From: Anthopleura xanthogrammica
Lineage: Eukaryota > Cnidaria > Anthozoa > Actiniaria > Actiniidae
Direction of reading: 5' to 3'
DNA: 64,000 nt
Assembly: GCA_964019055.1 (NCBI GenBank)
Contig: OZ025211.1
Coordinates: forward strand, 11,976,400-12,040,399
The position numbers and the translations under genes are program-made. The notes beneath the pieces are model-generated. The model ran no database searches. It was not told the origin of the DNA and worked only from the letters and a program-made list of their open reading frames with translations. Shown one piece after another: positions 33,762 through 46,367 of this stretch (position 1 is the stretch's first letter; the number at the start of each line of letters is the position of its first letter).

Positions 33762-33892
33762 TAAAAATAAATAAAAGATTGAGTATAGGTTTACGTTTCA
33801 AGTCACCCATCCAGGTAATGATCTCGCACGATCGGGCTTGACTCAGTTTCTTGGAAGTTCAGTTTTTATCCACTGGACCACGGTTTTCAAGA
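33762..33892 (-). mobile_element. tRNA-derived SINE copy
   Basis: Box A-like TGGTCCAGTGG lies at 33870-33880 on the minus strand, with GAGTCAAGCCC as the box B-like part and a downstream CTGGATGGGTGAC. This is one of the best preserved copies of the array SINE. Confidence 0.5.
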
Positions 33893-34792
<900 letters not shown>

Positions 34793-36036
34793 TTATTTCT
34801 AGTGCGTTTCAATGTTCTCAATGCCCTTACAGAAACAGCAAAATATATACATATATACACAGGCAAATAAACCAAAAGAAAAGTTTATAAAAAAAAAAAG
34901 TCCCTACCTAGATATGGGAAATAGAAGTCAAAACAGTCAAAGTCAAAAGAAAAAGTCTTATGCTGAATATGCCATGAATATGAAAAAAAATTTAGAAAAG
35001 TTCGTACATAGATATAGCAATAAACGTCAAACATTTAAGTCAAAAAGAAAAGTCTTAAGTTGTTTCTTGAAGCTATCTATATACCCCGTTCAAACTATAG
35101 CTTAAACATGTTTTAAAGTAGTTTAACTAAACATGTTTTGAAAATTATTTACAAACATTGTTCACTCTTTGATGAAATAATACATATAAACTATCCTTCA
35201 TATTGTACTGAACAGATTAGAGATAAAATAATTACATTGAAGCTTTCTAGTCTCTAAACATTTTGTTTAATAAAAACTCAGTTTAACTAAACAGCTTTTG
35301 GTGTGAATGGGGTATATGTCTTTAGAGTTCCTTAAATTAAACTAGGTGGATGAACATGATGAAAACCCACGCTTTTCATGTGTTTCAGTTCTGTAACGCG
35401 GTGTGGACAGACAAATGCTATTGTTGCTGTTAGAGCGTAACCTTCGCAGTTGCTTCTGTACAACCAGAAAATTATTTTCTCTTTCAATGTCAACCAGTGA
35501 AGTGAACGTAAAATTGGAGTAATATGTTCATGTTTCTTCTTCGAAGTGACAAGCCTTGCAGCAGAGTTTTGTAGTCGTTGTAATTTAGTCAAGTCCTTAA
35601 CAGGGAGCCCATATAATATACTGTTGCAATAATCCAGTTTCGAGGTGATGAATGCGTGCACAAGCCTTTCCGTCGAAGCAGGGTAGAGGTATCGTCGAAT
35701 CTGACCAATACGTCTCAATGAATTTGAGGCCGATTTGCAGATATTACTAACATGGGACGACATTTTGAGATGATGATCAAGAATCACACCCAGATCACGT
35801 GCTTCAGATGTTGGCTCCTTTACTAAATCGCCAATGGTTACATGCGTGATGGAATCAACTTAAAGATAACGAGATATAAAATGTAGGACTTCGGTATTTG
35901 AGGTGTTACAAAGCAACTTATTGCATTTCATCCATTGAATGATATCACTAGCGCAGTGTTCCAGAGTTTCGAGGTCAGTCGATTTTCCTGAATTCTGTGT
36001 GACCAAATACAACTGGGTGTCATCAGCGTACAACTA
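34793..36036 (-). mobile_element. 5'-truncated L2/CR1-like retrotransposon
   Basis: Minus-strand reverse transcriptase remnant. It begins at the catalytic motif YADDTQLYLVT (YADD codons at 36019-36030), continues through ASDIIQWMKCNKLLCN to one in-frame stop after FISRYL, then DLGVILDHHLKMSSHV and STERLVHAFITSKLDYCNS, ending at 35332 after a divergent C-terminus. The 3' UTR reaches the (TAA)n tract. The 5' break falls at the YADD motif. Flanking spacer halves (CCGATGGTA and TTAGGATAA) show the insertion point. Confidence 0.85.
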
Positions 36037-36097
36037 TTAGGATAACAGTCTATATTTTTTTCTTCCTTTTTGATTTTACAAATAATTCTTTCTTAGA

Positions 36098-37050
36098 TCT
36101 TTCCGCGCTCCTATTCCCAATATTGATATGAGTCAACACTGCATATCGATCAATGGGGAAGCACGCAACCTCGGAGTTATTTTTGATAAACACCTTACTA
36201 TGTCTAGTCATGTGAACAATCTATGTCGCACTGCTTCGTTAGCAATTAGGAATATTGGTAAAATCAGAAAATATCTTGATCAGTCGAGCACGGAACGCTT
36301 AGTACACGCCTTTGTAACATCCAAACTAGATTATTGCAATAGCGTTTTGTACGGCTTACCTGCGAAGCAATTAAGTAAGTTACAGCGCCTGCAAAACTCA
36401 GCTGCCCGACTAGTAACTAAAGCTAAGCGTAGGGATCATATAACTCCTGTTCTACGTCAATTGCACTGGTTGCCTATTAACCAAAGAATAGTTTTCAAGG
36501 TTTTACTCATTACTTTTAAGATAATTAACGGCTATGCACCATCATATTTGAGTAGCTTACTAGATTCTAATGTACCTAAGCGCGCTTTACGCTCTGCCTC
36601 TAAGAGGCTATTGATAGTTCCTAAGTCGAATACATCCACATATGGCGATAGAGCTTTTTCCATTGCTGCGCCTAAGCTCTGGAATAACCTACCAGAATCA
36701 ATAAAAAACGCTGAAACTGTTAAACAGTTCATATCTTTAGCTAAAACATATCTTTTCAAGGAAGCTTTTAATTGATCCATCACGTCCTTACAACATATAG
36801 GCTATACTATCTCATTATGTTATATTATTTCTTACTTGATTTTTATCTTTTATCTTCATTGTCATATATCAGCCTCATATTAATTTATCCGTTTTTAGAT
36901 CATTAGTATTATTAATAATTTAGTCTAGTTATATTAATATATATTATATTTTATCGTTATTATTGTAGTTTTATTATTATATACATTGTAAACGCATTGA
37001 GGCGTAGCAAAATGCGTGATAAAAGCTGTAAATTCAATTAAATTAAATTA
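36098..37050 (+). mobile_element. 5'-truncated L2/CR1-like retrotransposon, second family
   Basis: The plus-strand frame 36128-36775 (215 codons) is the C-terminal part of a reverse transcriptase, with NLGVIFDKHLTMSSHVNN, LDYCNSVLYGLPAKQLSKL, LHWLPINQRIVFKVLL and LWNNLPESIKNAETVKQF. It has no internal stop, so it is younger than its opposite-strand neighbour. It ends in a short AATTAAATTA-type tail. The spacer sequence TTAGAT flanks both sides, a likely target-site duplication. A catalytic YADD is not included. Confidence 0.85.
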
Positions 37051-38117
37051 GATTGAACCCAATAACATTATTAATGCTTTTTTTTTTTTTCGGAAAGAAT
37101 GACTACTTGTTTCCTTTTTGCTTACATTCAGCATTAACATTTATTAAGCAATTCATGCACAATGCAAACAAAAAAACGAGCTGTGCTTTCCCGGTTTTCT
37201 TGGTATTTATTTCTATTGCTATATTTTCTGTTTATATGGTACTGTGAATTCTTGTCTACCCAAATGGGTGTTCCCTTTGGTTCTCAGTCCTCACGCGACA
37301 ATTAGTGCCCAATCCCCTCTCGCTCCAGACAAAGGCTTTTAAATACATACCCGTATTTCTGGCTTTATTTCGGTTCTTGATTTAATTATAATGATCCTCG
37401 GCTTCGTAACAGTCCAAAATTAAAGTAATATTTAAAACAGTCAAGAAACGAAAATCCAGATTTGCAGTCAATATCGAACCGTGGGAAATTAAAAATGGCC
37501 AAAAATCCTGTTTGAAATAAAATATCTCGAAATAAATAAGTTTTTATAGTGGGTAACAAATTCAGTATCTTTGTATATAAGAGCTTACCCATAGAGAATC
37601 GATTTCTTACAATGGTATGGATGCGAGCTCGTAAAAGGCAAAATAAAGATAGCTATCTGTAAATTCAACATAAACATGTTTACGAATAAAACCGTCTTTG
37701 AGTTGTAAAATTAAAATTAAAACATTCAGGCTATGCTCGTAGTACTCTATGGTAAAGTTTGTCATATCGGCCAGCAGCAATATTAGATATATTGTCGGCC
37801 TCAGTAACTGTCTAATACTCCGATATTGGGTAGTTTGCTCACACGCACACATATTGAATATAAATCTAGTAAACTATTAGATCACTAAAATATATGCAAT
37901 ATATACTAAGAAGACTATATAACCTGCTCAGGTTCATTACAGGCTACAAAGCTTGAGATTCAGATGTTTACTATAAATACGACGATAAAATAGCTATCTT
38001 GCTGTTCGAGGTTCATACAATCTAACGACTTAAAAACGGTCCACATTAAGCAAGGCGTCTGGGATGATTAAGGACAGCAGACTTTTACGGACACGGAGAG
38101 CTTGTCTACCTTTATTT
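37051..38117. repeat. Array unit spacer, 3' side of copy 8
   Basis: Standard 3'-side spacer from GATTGAACCCAATAACATT through CCTGCTCAGGTTCATTAC, with only the left hairpin arm (about 37778). No gene seen. Confidence 0.6.
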
Positions 38118-38884
38118 AGACATCGCGATGTCTTTTGACTGTAGTTCTTGCATGCGCCACAAATACAACAAAAATACATTCACTGTCGAGTTGGTTGCTA
38201 CAGTCCGCTCGCTTATCAATAATGCCGTCAATGAATCCAGTGAACGAAAATCTTTCTCGAGAGCTGATATGCAATAACCGAAGAAAAAAAATACGGTAGG
38301 TGCTATACTAAGGTCGTCAACATGACAAGTATCATGGTGTTCATAGATCTTCGGTATTGCGAGACATCAAAGTTACTGCTTCCATCGTTTGGTTGCTGAC
38401 TGGACGAGAATGATACAGAAGACGTGAGCTTGTTCAGTGAGTAGAAGGCCATGGAATAACAAACAGTTATGGTTGTGAGAAACACGAAAACAAAACACGG
38501 AAACAGAAAATATGTTGCAGATTGAAAGACCTTTTATAGGAGTAACGTGAACACCAGGAAGAGCATTCTCACCCAGTAAGGGATAGTCACCATCCAGATG
38601 CGTCGAGATGTTACAAACGATCGATATCTGTTTTTCAGTCTAATGGCCAACAATCGGTCCACACTAATAAGAGCCAAACAGTATAGAGAATAGAGGCTAA
38701 CCAGTATGCAATGACATATTTTGACAATATTGTGTTGCCAAATTTTTAATGTAAGCATAGTGGAAAAGGGTCGTTGAATTTTCAGCAAAATAACCAAAAA
38801 AAAGTCCGATAATACAAGATTAGCAAGAAGAAGATACGAAGGCTTGTGAAGAGTTGGATTCTTCCAGATGGAATACAGTATTAA
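38118..38884 (-). pseudogene. GPCR array copy 8, decayed and transposon-split
   Basis: Recognisable pieces include LLANLVLSDYF-like TM2 sequence, DRLLAIRLKNRYRSFVTSRR, the ICL3 SSSQQPNDGSSNFDVSQY and an ALEKD-type ECL3. Frameshifts fall in TM3 and TM6, and the last cytoplasmic tail is deleted. On the 5' side the gene stops within TM1 at a TTAA, where the element at 38885-40707 is inserted; start codon, N-terminus and proximal 5' flank are missing. Most lesions are private to this copy, and its TM6-TM7 part is closest to copy 1. Confidence 0.9.
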
Positions 38885-40707
38885 GAGCCGTTGCCAACGT
38901 GTCTGTAAATATCGAGAATTAGCGGACAGTCGTTTAAAACCGAAATTCTTTTTCTTACACCAATCAAACCCCTTTGGTGAACTATTTTCAAAAATCGTAT
39001 CGATAGTTCAAACGGATTTTTATTTCTTTCAAAATCGAAGTTTTTCGAAATGCCCTAAATTGACCATCAGACAGGCCTTATGACCAAGCGAAAATCCTGC
39101 ATATTTGCACCGTTCGAACACAAAAACCAAAGCACGAAAGACATTGATATTTAGTCACGAACAACATCATTATTTCCTCTTTCTAAAACATTTAAAACAT
39201 TACCGATATTTTGGAGTTTTACTATTTTTGGAGAACACTTTATTAGATGCCGTTAAAGCGTTGACGCGAGCGCGTAAAATTTTACTGTTTTTAAAGTCAT
39301 CGAATCCAGCTTGGTACATAGAATTTTAGTCTAAAGCCTTGATTTTCTGAAAGATCAACCCTTCTAAATTAAGGGCTAAAAATATTATTGATGGCACTCA
39401 AAGAGTATTTTATTACGAAGCGTAAACGCGAATCACATTTTAGAAAAATATAGTGGTAATTCGCATAAGATCGCACGTCGGTTATTGTGAAGTAAAATGC
39501 ACAAATAGAGCATTGTTCAAAGGACTAGAATAAAATAATGGATGACAGGTAAGGTTGGATATGTTATCCTCGTATCTGGGCAAGTACAGTTGAAATTAAC
39601 GACCAAAAAGGAGTACTTTTCCTAGCATCAAGTCAGCACGCTTACTAATAGACGTGACGTGACAACAAGCGTGACAAAGACCATTCTACAAACAGGTTGG
39701 GGTTCGGCCTTTGATGTCACCGAATTATTTTGCATGTCACGCTCGTATTTGCAATGAAAAGCAAAATATTATCCACATTTTCGCTTCGCCACGAAAGAGT
39801 TTTGACAAACCAAGAACAACATTTTTACACAGTCACACTGAAAGGTCATATTGCTAGGGAAAAATTATTTTCGGTCTCAAATGAACATCTAACCCAGGCG
39901 TTTGTTGCTCTTGAAAGTCGGGATTATTATTTTCTCATATGACTCTCCCACTCCCTTCGAGTCACTCTCATTTGATGTTCATTATGAGTGTTCGTACTCA
40001 AAAGATTTTTCAAAAGATTTTCATGTTTTGAAAGGACGAAATAATGCTTTAATACTAAGCCAAATCCCAAACTCAACCAATACTTATTTGTCAAACGACA
40101 GCCCATCAAAAAGGCGTTATTGTACAGACAACCCCTCAATGTAGACTTAAGTTTTATTAAAACATGTTTCGCGTTTACACATCGTAATGAAATACACTTT
40201 AAGTGTCATCAATAATATTTTTAAGCCTTAATTTAGAACGGTTGATCTTTTGGAAAATTTATGTTTTGGGCTAAAATTCTATGTACCAAACTGGATTTGA
40301 TGACTTTAAAAACAGTAAAATTTTACGCTCTCGCTCCAACGCTTTCACCACATCTTATAAAGTGTTCTCCAAAAATAGTAAAACTCCAAAATATAGGCAA
40401 TATTTTAAATGTTTTAGAAAGAGAAAATAAAGATGTTGCTCGTGAATAAATGTCAGTGCCTTTCGTGTTTTGGTTTTTGTTAACCAGCGCAGCAAATATG
40501 CAGGATTTTCGCTTGGTCATAAGGCCTGTCTGATGGTCAATTTAGGGCATTTCGAAAAACTTCGATTTTGAAGAAAATAAAATCCGTTTAAACTTTCGAT
40601 ACGATTTTTGAAAATAGTTCTACAAAAAGGTTGATTGGTGAAAGAAAAAGAATTTCGGCTTTATGTGACTTTTCGCTGATTCTCAATATTTACAGACAAC
40701 GGCTCCT
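38885..40707. mobile_element. 1.8-kb DNA element with about 540-bp imperfect inverted repeats
   Basis: Inserted at TTAA (38881-38884) inside the TM1 codons of GPCR copy 8; another TTAA follows at 40708-40711. The arms are about 38885-39432 and 40168-40705, starting GAGCCGTTG, with TCTGTAAATATCGAGAAT just inside the left end. That motif matches the end of the 4.0-kb element (TCTGTAAAAATCGAGAATC), so both belong to one group. The right end has two extra bases. The interior (39433-40167) has no recognisable transposase. Confidence 0.75.
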
Positions 40708-40711
40708 TTAA

Positions 40712-41096
40712 GGAGGCTCCCTAGAGTTTACTCTTCCTCCATCGACGTCCAGAGGCAAAGCACCAAGAGTCACAAAAACTACTCAGTCCCATTTTGTCCA
40801 GAATTATCAATCATTTCAAACCAGTAGCAACACTCGGAAGCAGCAGCAAATAAAGCTCCGTGAAATCTACCCTTGTGTTTAGTGATTTTTATACGACTTT
40901 GACAAACTTGCACGTTCAAAACAGTTCATTTATTCAGAATGCAATGAGCATGCTTGCGCATGAGCAACTACTAAACTTGAAGAATTTTTATTTTGCGTAC
41001 GTTAATTTTCTATCAGGCATCGATATGCAGATATGCTTTTGTTATAAAAAGATTTCTCTTATAGCTCCAAATACCTGTAAACTCTAGGGAGCCTCC
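40712..41096. mobile_element. 385-bp TTAA MITE with perfect 20-bp inverted repeats
   Basis: The ends GGAGGCTCCCTAGAGTTTAC (40712-40731) and its exact reverse complement (41077-41096) are flanked by TTAA at 40708-40711 and 41097-41100. Its left TTAA is also the right flank of the 1.8-kb element, so one inserted next to the other. A 75-codon frame inside (40860-41087) has no recognised similarity. Confidence 0.85.
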
Positions 41097-41100
41097 TTAA

Positions 41101-41734
41101 ATGCCTCATAATATTTTTCAGGTCTGCCATCTGTCATAATACGGAGTAAATGGTGGTTGCGGAATACAGAATCTTGTCCTATTCATTACCTTATCATGTA
41201 GTTTCGCTTACTTTCATCACTGGCACACAGAACTGAATTTGTTTTCAGTGTGAACAATAACGAGGTTAGAGGTTATATACTTAATAACTGAAACTAATTT
41301 CCAAAAAGTAATATATTTTTCCGTTATGAGACGTCAGTATAACTATTAAAGTAAATTAACCGTTTATGAGTGCATCACCAATTCAAAAGTTGTTGGGAAT
41401 TTGAATAGATCGAAAAATTTTGAGCTTCTCAACACAAAAGCAATTCAAGTGTATTCTGAAGCCACAGAAGGGTGAAAAACTTTTAATTAAAATGAAGGCT
41501 ATGGCTCGTTCTAGACGCTTCTGCACTCATTGGCCCAAAATAATATATCCAAGTAAATTTGGACTCCCGAGCGACTTCTGAGCAAGTTGAATCTGAATCA
41601 GTTGTCGCTACAGTGTCACATAGTTTAACAAGCCCTACAGAACTTGTTTTCAAAAACTAATTCAAACTAATTCAAACGCCATTCATTGATTGATGACTTC
41701 GGTACCTGAGAGCATAGAATAGAAATTAGAAAAA
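41101..41734. repeat. Distal 5' flank of GPCR copy 8
   Basis: Resumes the standard flank at ATGCCTCATAATATTTTTCAG, well upstream of where the gene is cut. The N-terminal codons and about 130 bp of proximal flank are therefore deleted between the pseudogene and this point. A shortened coding-like block ends it. No gene seen. Confidence 0.6.
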
Positions 41735-41860
41735 AAAATAAAAGCTTGAGTATAGGTGTACGTTTCAAGTCGCCCATCCAGGAAATGATCTCGTTCGATC
41801 GGGCTTGACTCAGTTTCTTGAAAGTTTAGATTTTATCCACTGGGCCACGGTTTTCAAGAT
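41735..41860 (-). mobile_element. tRNA-derived SINE copy
   Basis: The box A region reads TGGCCCAGTGG (41837-41847, minus strand), closer to a canonical box A than the other copies. The downstream core is as in them. Confidence 0.45.
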
Positions 41861-42539
41861 ATTAGCACACAGTAGCCGTGGAAACAATGCACCAGATAGA
41901 CTAGGTTATTTCTCACTTTAAAGCTATGTGCCAGTGCGTGGCAGGTTGTGCAAGGGGCTAGCTGATATGGTCTGGGGGCCGGCTGGTCTCTCCCCTGATG
42001 CCTCCGGGCTAGAACATGACCCTGCGTAATTCGTGCAACAAAGGGCGGAGGGACTTAAATGCCGTCATGTCCGAAGTCCATACGTTGACCCAGATCTACG
42101 GATGCTCGGGGTATGGCATGTGCAGAGCACTATTAGTTCGTACATGAAAATAGTACGGAAACTAGTATTTTCAGCCATACTTGCTTTGGTTCATTGTGCA
42201 CGGTCAATATCACGTGATGGTACGTTTCAACATCGCTCGCCAAACAAAAACCTAGAACAATAGGTTTCCAAACCATTCCACTCCATTAACTATGCCCATA
42301 GAGAATCAATCAGTAGTTTCAGTAGTTGTTAGAAATAGGTCTTTCCAGCCAGTCCAGTAATCATCAATATTCTCAGATGAGATAATATTGAAGGGAACGT
42401 GGTTTAGTGAACACCGTAATTCATCAAAGTCTCCTCGTTTGAAGTCGTATACTCTTCGCTGTACAATATTATGAGTACATGATTAAGGAGAACAGACTAT
42501 ACCGCGCAACAGAGAGCTTGTCCGCCTTCATTCAGAGTT
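41861..42539. other. GC-richer block, then atypical spacer of unit 9
   Basis: The GC-richer block runs to about 42130. The T-rich tract and 3'-side spacer of other units are replaced by sequence holding a retroelement fragment (42306-42458) before standard sequence returns at about 42480, just 3' of the GPCR. Confidence 0.5.
42306..42458 (-). mobile_element. Non-LTR retrotransposon fragment (endonuclease-RT linker)
   Basis: A 50-codon minus-strand frame reads RRVYDFKRGDFDELRCSLN, then SSENIDDYWTGWKDLFLTTT, and a stop. This resembles the segment between endonuclease and reverse transcriptase in CR1/L2-type polyproteins, by motif recall only. No other part of that element lies beside it. Confidence 0.5.
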
Positions 42540-43373
42540 TCAAGCTTGCTCGTCTTGAACCGAGTGATGTTCTCGTCTCAAGATTCTTTTGACTGTAGTT
42601 TTTACTGCTTGTCGAATATCTTCCATGCGCCACAAATACAGTAAAGGATTCACTGTCGAGTTGATTGCTATGACAAGTTCCACTATGGATATTACCTTGT
42701 AAATTATAATCGAAGAAGGGCCTTTTTCATTCATGATAGAGAAAGTAACAACCGAGCAAAAGTACGGCAGGTACAATAGCAAGGTCGTCAACATGACAAG
42801 TATCATGGTGTTCATAGATCTTCTGTATTGCGAGACATCAAAGTTACCGCTTCCGTTGTCTGGTTGCGGACTGGACGAGGATACAGAAGACGTGAGCTTC
42901 TTCAGTGAGTAGAACGCCATGGAATAACAAACGGTTATGGTTGAAAGAAACACGAAAAGAAAACATGGGGTCATAACATTTAATGCATATCGAAAGATGT
43001 TTGATAGGAGTAACGTCAACAGCAGCAAAAGCATTGCCACCCAGTAAGGGATAGTCACCATCCAGATGCGTCGAGATGTTACAAACGATCGATATCTGTT
43101 TTTCAGTCTAATGGCCAACAATCGGTCAAGGCTTACAAGAGTCAAACAGTATAGAGATACAGAACCTAACCAGTATGCAAGAAAATGAAAAGTGGCAGTT
43201 ATATAACAATATTTTGTAGCCCACTTTCTGATGTAAGCATAGTGGACGAGGACCGTTGAAGTTTCAGCAAGGGCTCCATACAAAAAGTCCGATAATACAA
43301 GATTAGCAAGAAGAAGATACGAAGGCTTGTGTAGAGTTGGATTTTTGTCCAACAAGTACAGTATTTTTGTCAT
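42540..43373 (-). pseudogene. GPCR array copy 9, TM1 and promoter lost
   Basis: TM2 to the C-terminus is fully open and motif-complete (LANLVLSDFLYGALAETS, DRL, NPLLY, SVQDEQA tail). The first 40 or so codons and the proximal flank are deleted, and TM1 is reduced to KILYLLDKNPTLHK. The only in-frame ATG, at 43373, lies in the target-site duplication of a solo LTR. One unusual substitution is a Pro in ICL3 (SSSSPQPDNG). Because no frame lesion has accumulated downstream, the loss is recent, or a truncated six-helix product is expressed from the LTR. I favour pseudogene. Confidence 0.65.
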
Positions 43374-43745
43374 TGTGTAGGACAATTGATTTCACGGTGG
43401 CACGCCTTCCAACTCGCTGATATTATTGTAATTAATTCGAGTCTGAGTTCGGTTTACTGAATTCACGAGGGTTTATTGACTAGACCTTTGTCCACTTCGT
43501 TCAGCAATAACTCAATACAAGCGGTAAAAACTGTACAAAAAAGGACATAAACATTACAAAGTAAACTCGAGCACTGCAGGAAATAAATTGGCTACTTACA
43601 ATCGTGCTGTGTAAAGAGGGAAAGAAGAAAAACAATAACAAACTTGACTATTGACGAAGCGTCCCAAACGAACTGCTCACATGCTCTGTAAAACACTAGC
43701 ACAAGGTGTGCTCGCGATGTCCCTGGGGCACAGGAGATCCAAACA
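43374..43745. mobile_element. Solo LTR, 372 bp
   Basis: Begins TGTGTAG and ends AAACA, with the TGT...ACA ends typical of LTRs. It is flanked by a 5-bp duplication, GTCAT (43369-43373 and 43746-43750). The target is the GPCR 5' flank, whose uninterrupted form in other units reads TTTTTGTCATCTTTTAAACC. No internal retroelement sequence is nearby. It sits directly upstream of the truncated GPCR copy 9. Confidence 0.75.
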
Positions 43746-44574
43746 GTCATCTTTTATACCTTTTTAAGTTATATTTTGTGATGTTTTACAAGTTTCAATG
43801 CCTCATAATATTTTGCAGTTCTGCCACCTGTCACACGGAGTAAATTATCATTCAATAAATACAGAATATTCATGTCCTTTTCGTTACCTGATCATTTACT
43901 TTCATTTATTTTCATCACTGGCACACTAAACTGAATTGGTTTATAGTGTGAACAATAACGGAGATTAGCGTTTACTGAAGAGCTTAATCTAATTTCCAAA
44001 AAGTAATATATTTTTCCGTTATGAGATGTCAGTATAACTATTAAGGTAAATTAAGCGTTTGTGAGTGCATGACCGTTTCAAAAGTTGTTGGGAATTTGAC
44101 TAGATCGAAAAATGAGTAACCTATTTTGAGCTTCTCAACACAAAAAGCAATTATAGTGCATTCTGAAGCCACATAAGGGTGAAAAACTTTTAATTAAAAT
44201 AAAGGCTCTGGCTCGTCCTAGACGCTTCTGCACTCAATAGCCCAAAATGATATAGCTAGAGCGATTCAGGCATACTTGTGCTAAAGCTAATTCCCTTTTT
44301 TTTACAGGGATGAGGGTGAAGGAAAGATATGGATCCAGTTATCATCATAATTCATGCATTAGCTTCAGCTGCACATCTATGAAATCACCGTCTGAATCAG
44401 TTGTCGCTCGAGTGTCACATAGTTTGGCAAGCCCTGCTGAACTTGTTTGCAGTGTTTGTCGACCCGATATAAAATTGCCGTACCAAACTAATTCAAACGC
44501 AATTTTTTTTTGCCAGACTTAATTCATCTATTGATGACTTCGGCACATGAGAGGATAGAATAAGAATAATAAAA
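43746..44574. repeat. Distal 5' flank of GPCR copy 9
   Basis: Standard flank from TCATCTTTTATACC onward and a coding-like block (44310-44522) whose frame reads ELVCSVCRPDIKLPYQTNSN. No gene supported. Confidence 0.55.
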
Positions 44575-44696
44575 AAGAAATAAAAGCTTGAGTATAGGTA
44601 TACGTTTCAAGTCACCCATCCAGGTGATGATCTCGCCCGATCGGGCTTGATTCAGTTTATTGGATGTTCAGTTCCACTGGACCACGGTTTTTAAGA
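44575..44696 (-). mobile_element. tRNA-derived SINE copy
   Basis: Box A-like TGGTCCAGTGG at 44674-44684 on the minus strand, with a slightly shortened distance to the box B-like part. Confidence 0.45.
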
Positions 44697-46367
44697 TATT
44701 AGCACAACAATAGCCGTGAGAACAATGCACCAGGTAGACTAGGTTATTTCCCACTTTAAAGGAATGTGCCAGTGCGTGGCAGGTTGTGCAAGGGGCTAGC
44801 TGATATGGTCTGGGGGCCGGCTGGTCTCTCCCCTGATGCCTCCGGGCTAGGACATGACCCTGCTTAATTCGTGCAACCAAGGGCGGATGAACTTAATTGC
44901 CGTCATGTCCGAAGTCCATACATTGTTCCAGATCTGCGGATTTCTTGGGGTATGGCACGTGGCACTATCTTTTTTTTTTTCGGTCTTAGATAAATTTTTG
45001 TATATTTATCTTTTATTTTTTTTTCCTCTTTTTTTTATTTTTTCTTTTCTTTTTTTTTTCTTTTCTCTTTGTTTTTTTGTTTTTTTTTGTTTTGTTGTTT
45101 CTTTTTTTTCCTGGTATTTTTGTTTTCTTTCTTGTGGTGAGTTTTTAATCTTTTCGGACATTTTTCTTCCGATGGTATTAAGATAAGACTCTATAACTTT
45201 TTTTTTTCTTCTGATTTTACAAATAATTTATGACAAATTCTTTCTTAGATTGAACCCAATAACATTCTTAATGTTTTTTTTTTTTGAAAGAATAACTACG
45301 TGTTTCCTTTTTGCTTACATTCAGCATTAACATTTATAATAAGCAATTCATGCACAATGCAAAAAAAACGAGCTGTGCTTCCCCGGTTTTCTTGGTATTT
45401 TTTTCCTATTGCTATATTTTCTGTTTATATGGTACTGTGAATTCTTGTCTACCCAAATGGGTGTTTCCCCATTTCCCAGTCCCAGCGTGGACAATTAGTG
45501 CCCAATCCCCGCTCGCTCTAGACAAAGGCCATTAAATACATACCCGTATTTCTGGCTGTATTTCGGTTCTTTATTTAATTATAATGATCCTCGGCTTCGT
45601 AACAGTCCACAATTAAATTATTATTTAAAACGGTCAAGAAACGAAAGTCCAGTTTTGAAGTCAATATCGAACCGGGGGAAATTAAAAATGGCCAAAAATC
45701 CTGTTTGAAATAAAATATTTCGAAATAAATCAGTTTTTATAGTGGGTAACAAATTCAGTATGTTTGTATATAAGAGCTAACCGATAGAGACTCGATTTTT
45801 TTACAATGGTATGGATGCGAGCTCGTAAAAGGCAAACAAAATTGGCTATCTTTAAATTCAACATAAACATGTTTATGAATAAAACCGTCTTTGAGAGGTA
45901 AAGTTCAATTTAAAACTTCAGACTATGCTCGCAATACTCCATGGTAAGGTTTGTCACTTCGGCCAGCTGCAATATAAGATATATTGCGGTCAGCTTCGGG
46001 CTACGCACTTAGCTGCCTGCAATATATCTAATATTGCTGTTGGCCTCAGTAACCGCCTAATACACTGATATTGGATAGTTTGCACACACACACACATATT
46101 GAATATATATCTAGTAAACTATTAAATAACTAAAATATATACCATATACACTAAGAAGACTTTATAACCTGCTCAGGTTCATTACATGCTACAAAGTTTG
46201 AGATTCAGATGTTTATTAAGAGGACCTCGATAAAATAGCAATCTTGCTGTTCGAGGTTTATACAGTCTAGCACCCTAAAAAAGGTCCACATTAAGCAAGG
46301 CGTCTGGGATGATTAAAGACAGCAGACTATACGTACAAGAAGAGCTTGTCCGCCTTCATTCATAGTT
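44697..46367. repeat. Array unit spacer preceding duplicated copy 1
   Basis: GC-richer block (44760-44960), T-rich tract (44966-45210) and 3'-side spacer. From 44827 it matches position 1 onward almost base for base. No gene seen. Confidence 0.65.
45970..46036. repeat. Hairpin, duplicate of 1144-1210
   Basis: Same arms, same single mismatch and same loop as the left-copy hairpin. Confidence 0.8.

Noticed and set aside
39730..40144. Small frames inside the 1.8-kb inverted-repeat element as a transposase
   Set aside because: They are short, overlap on both strands and lack catalytic motifs. The element is better read as non-autonomous.
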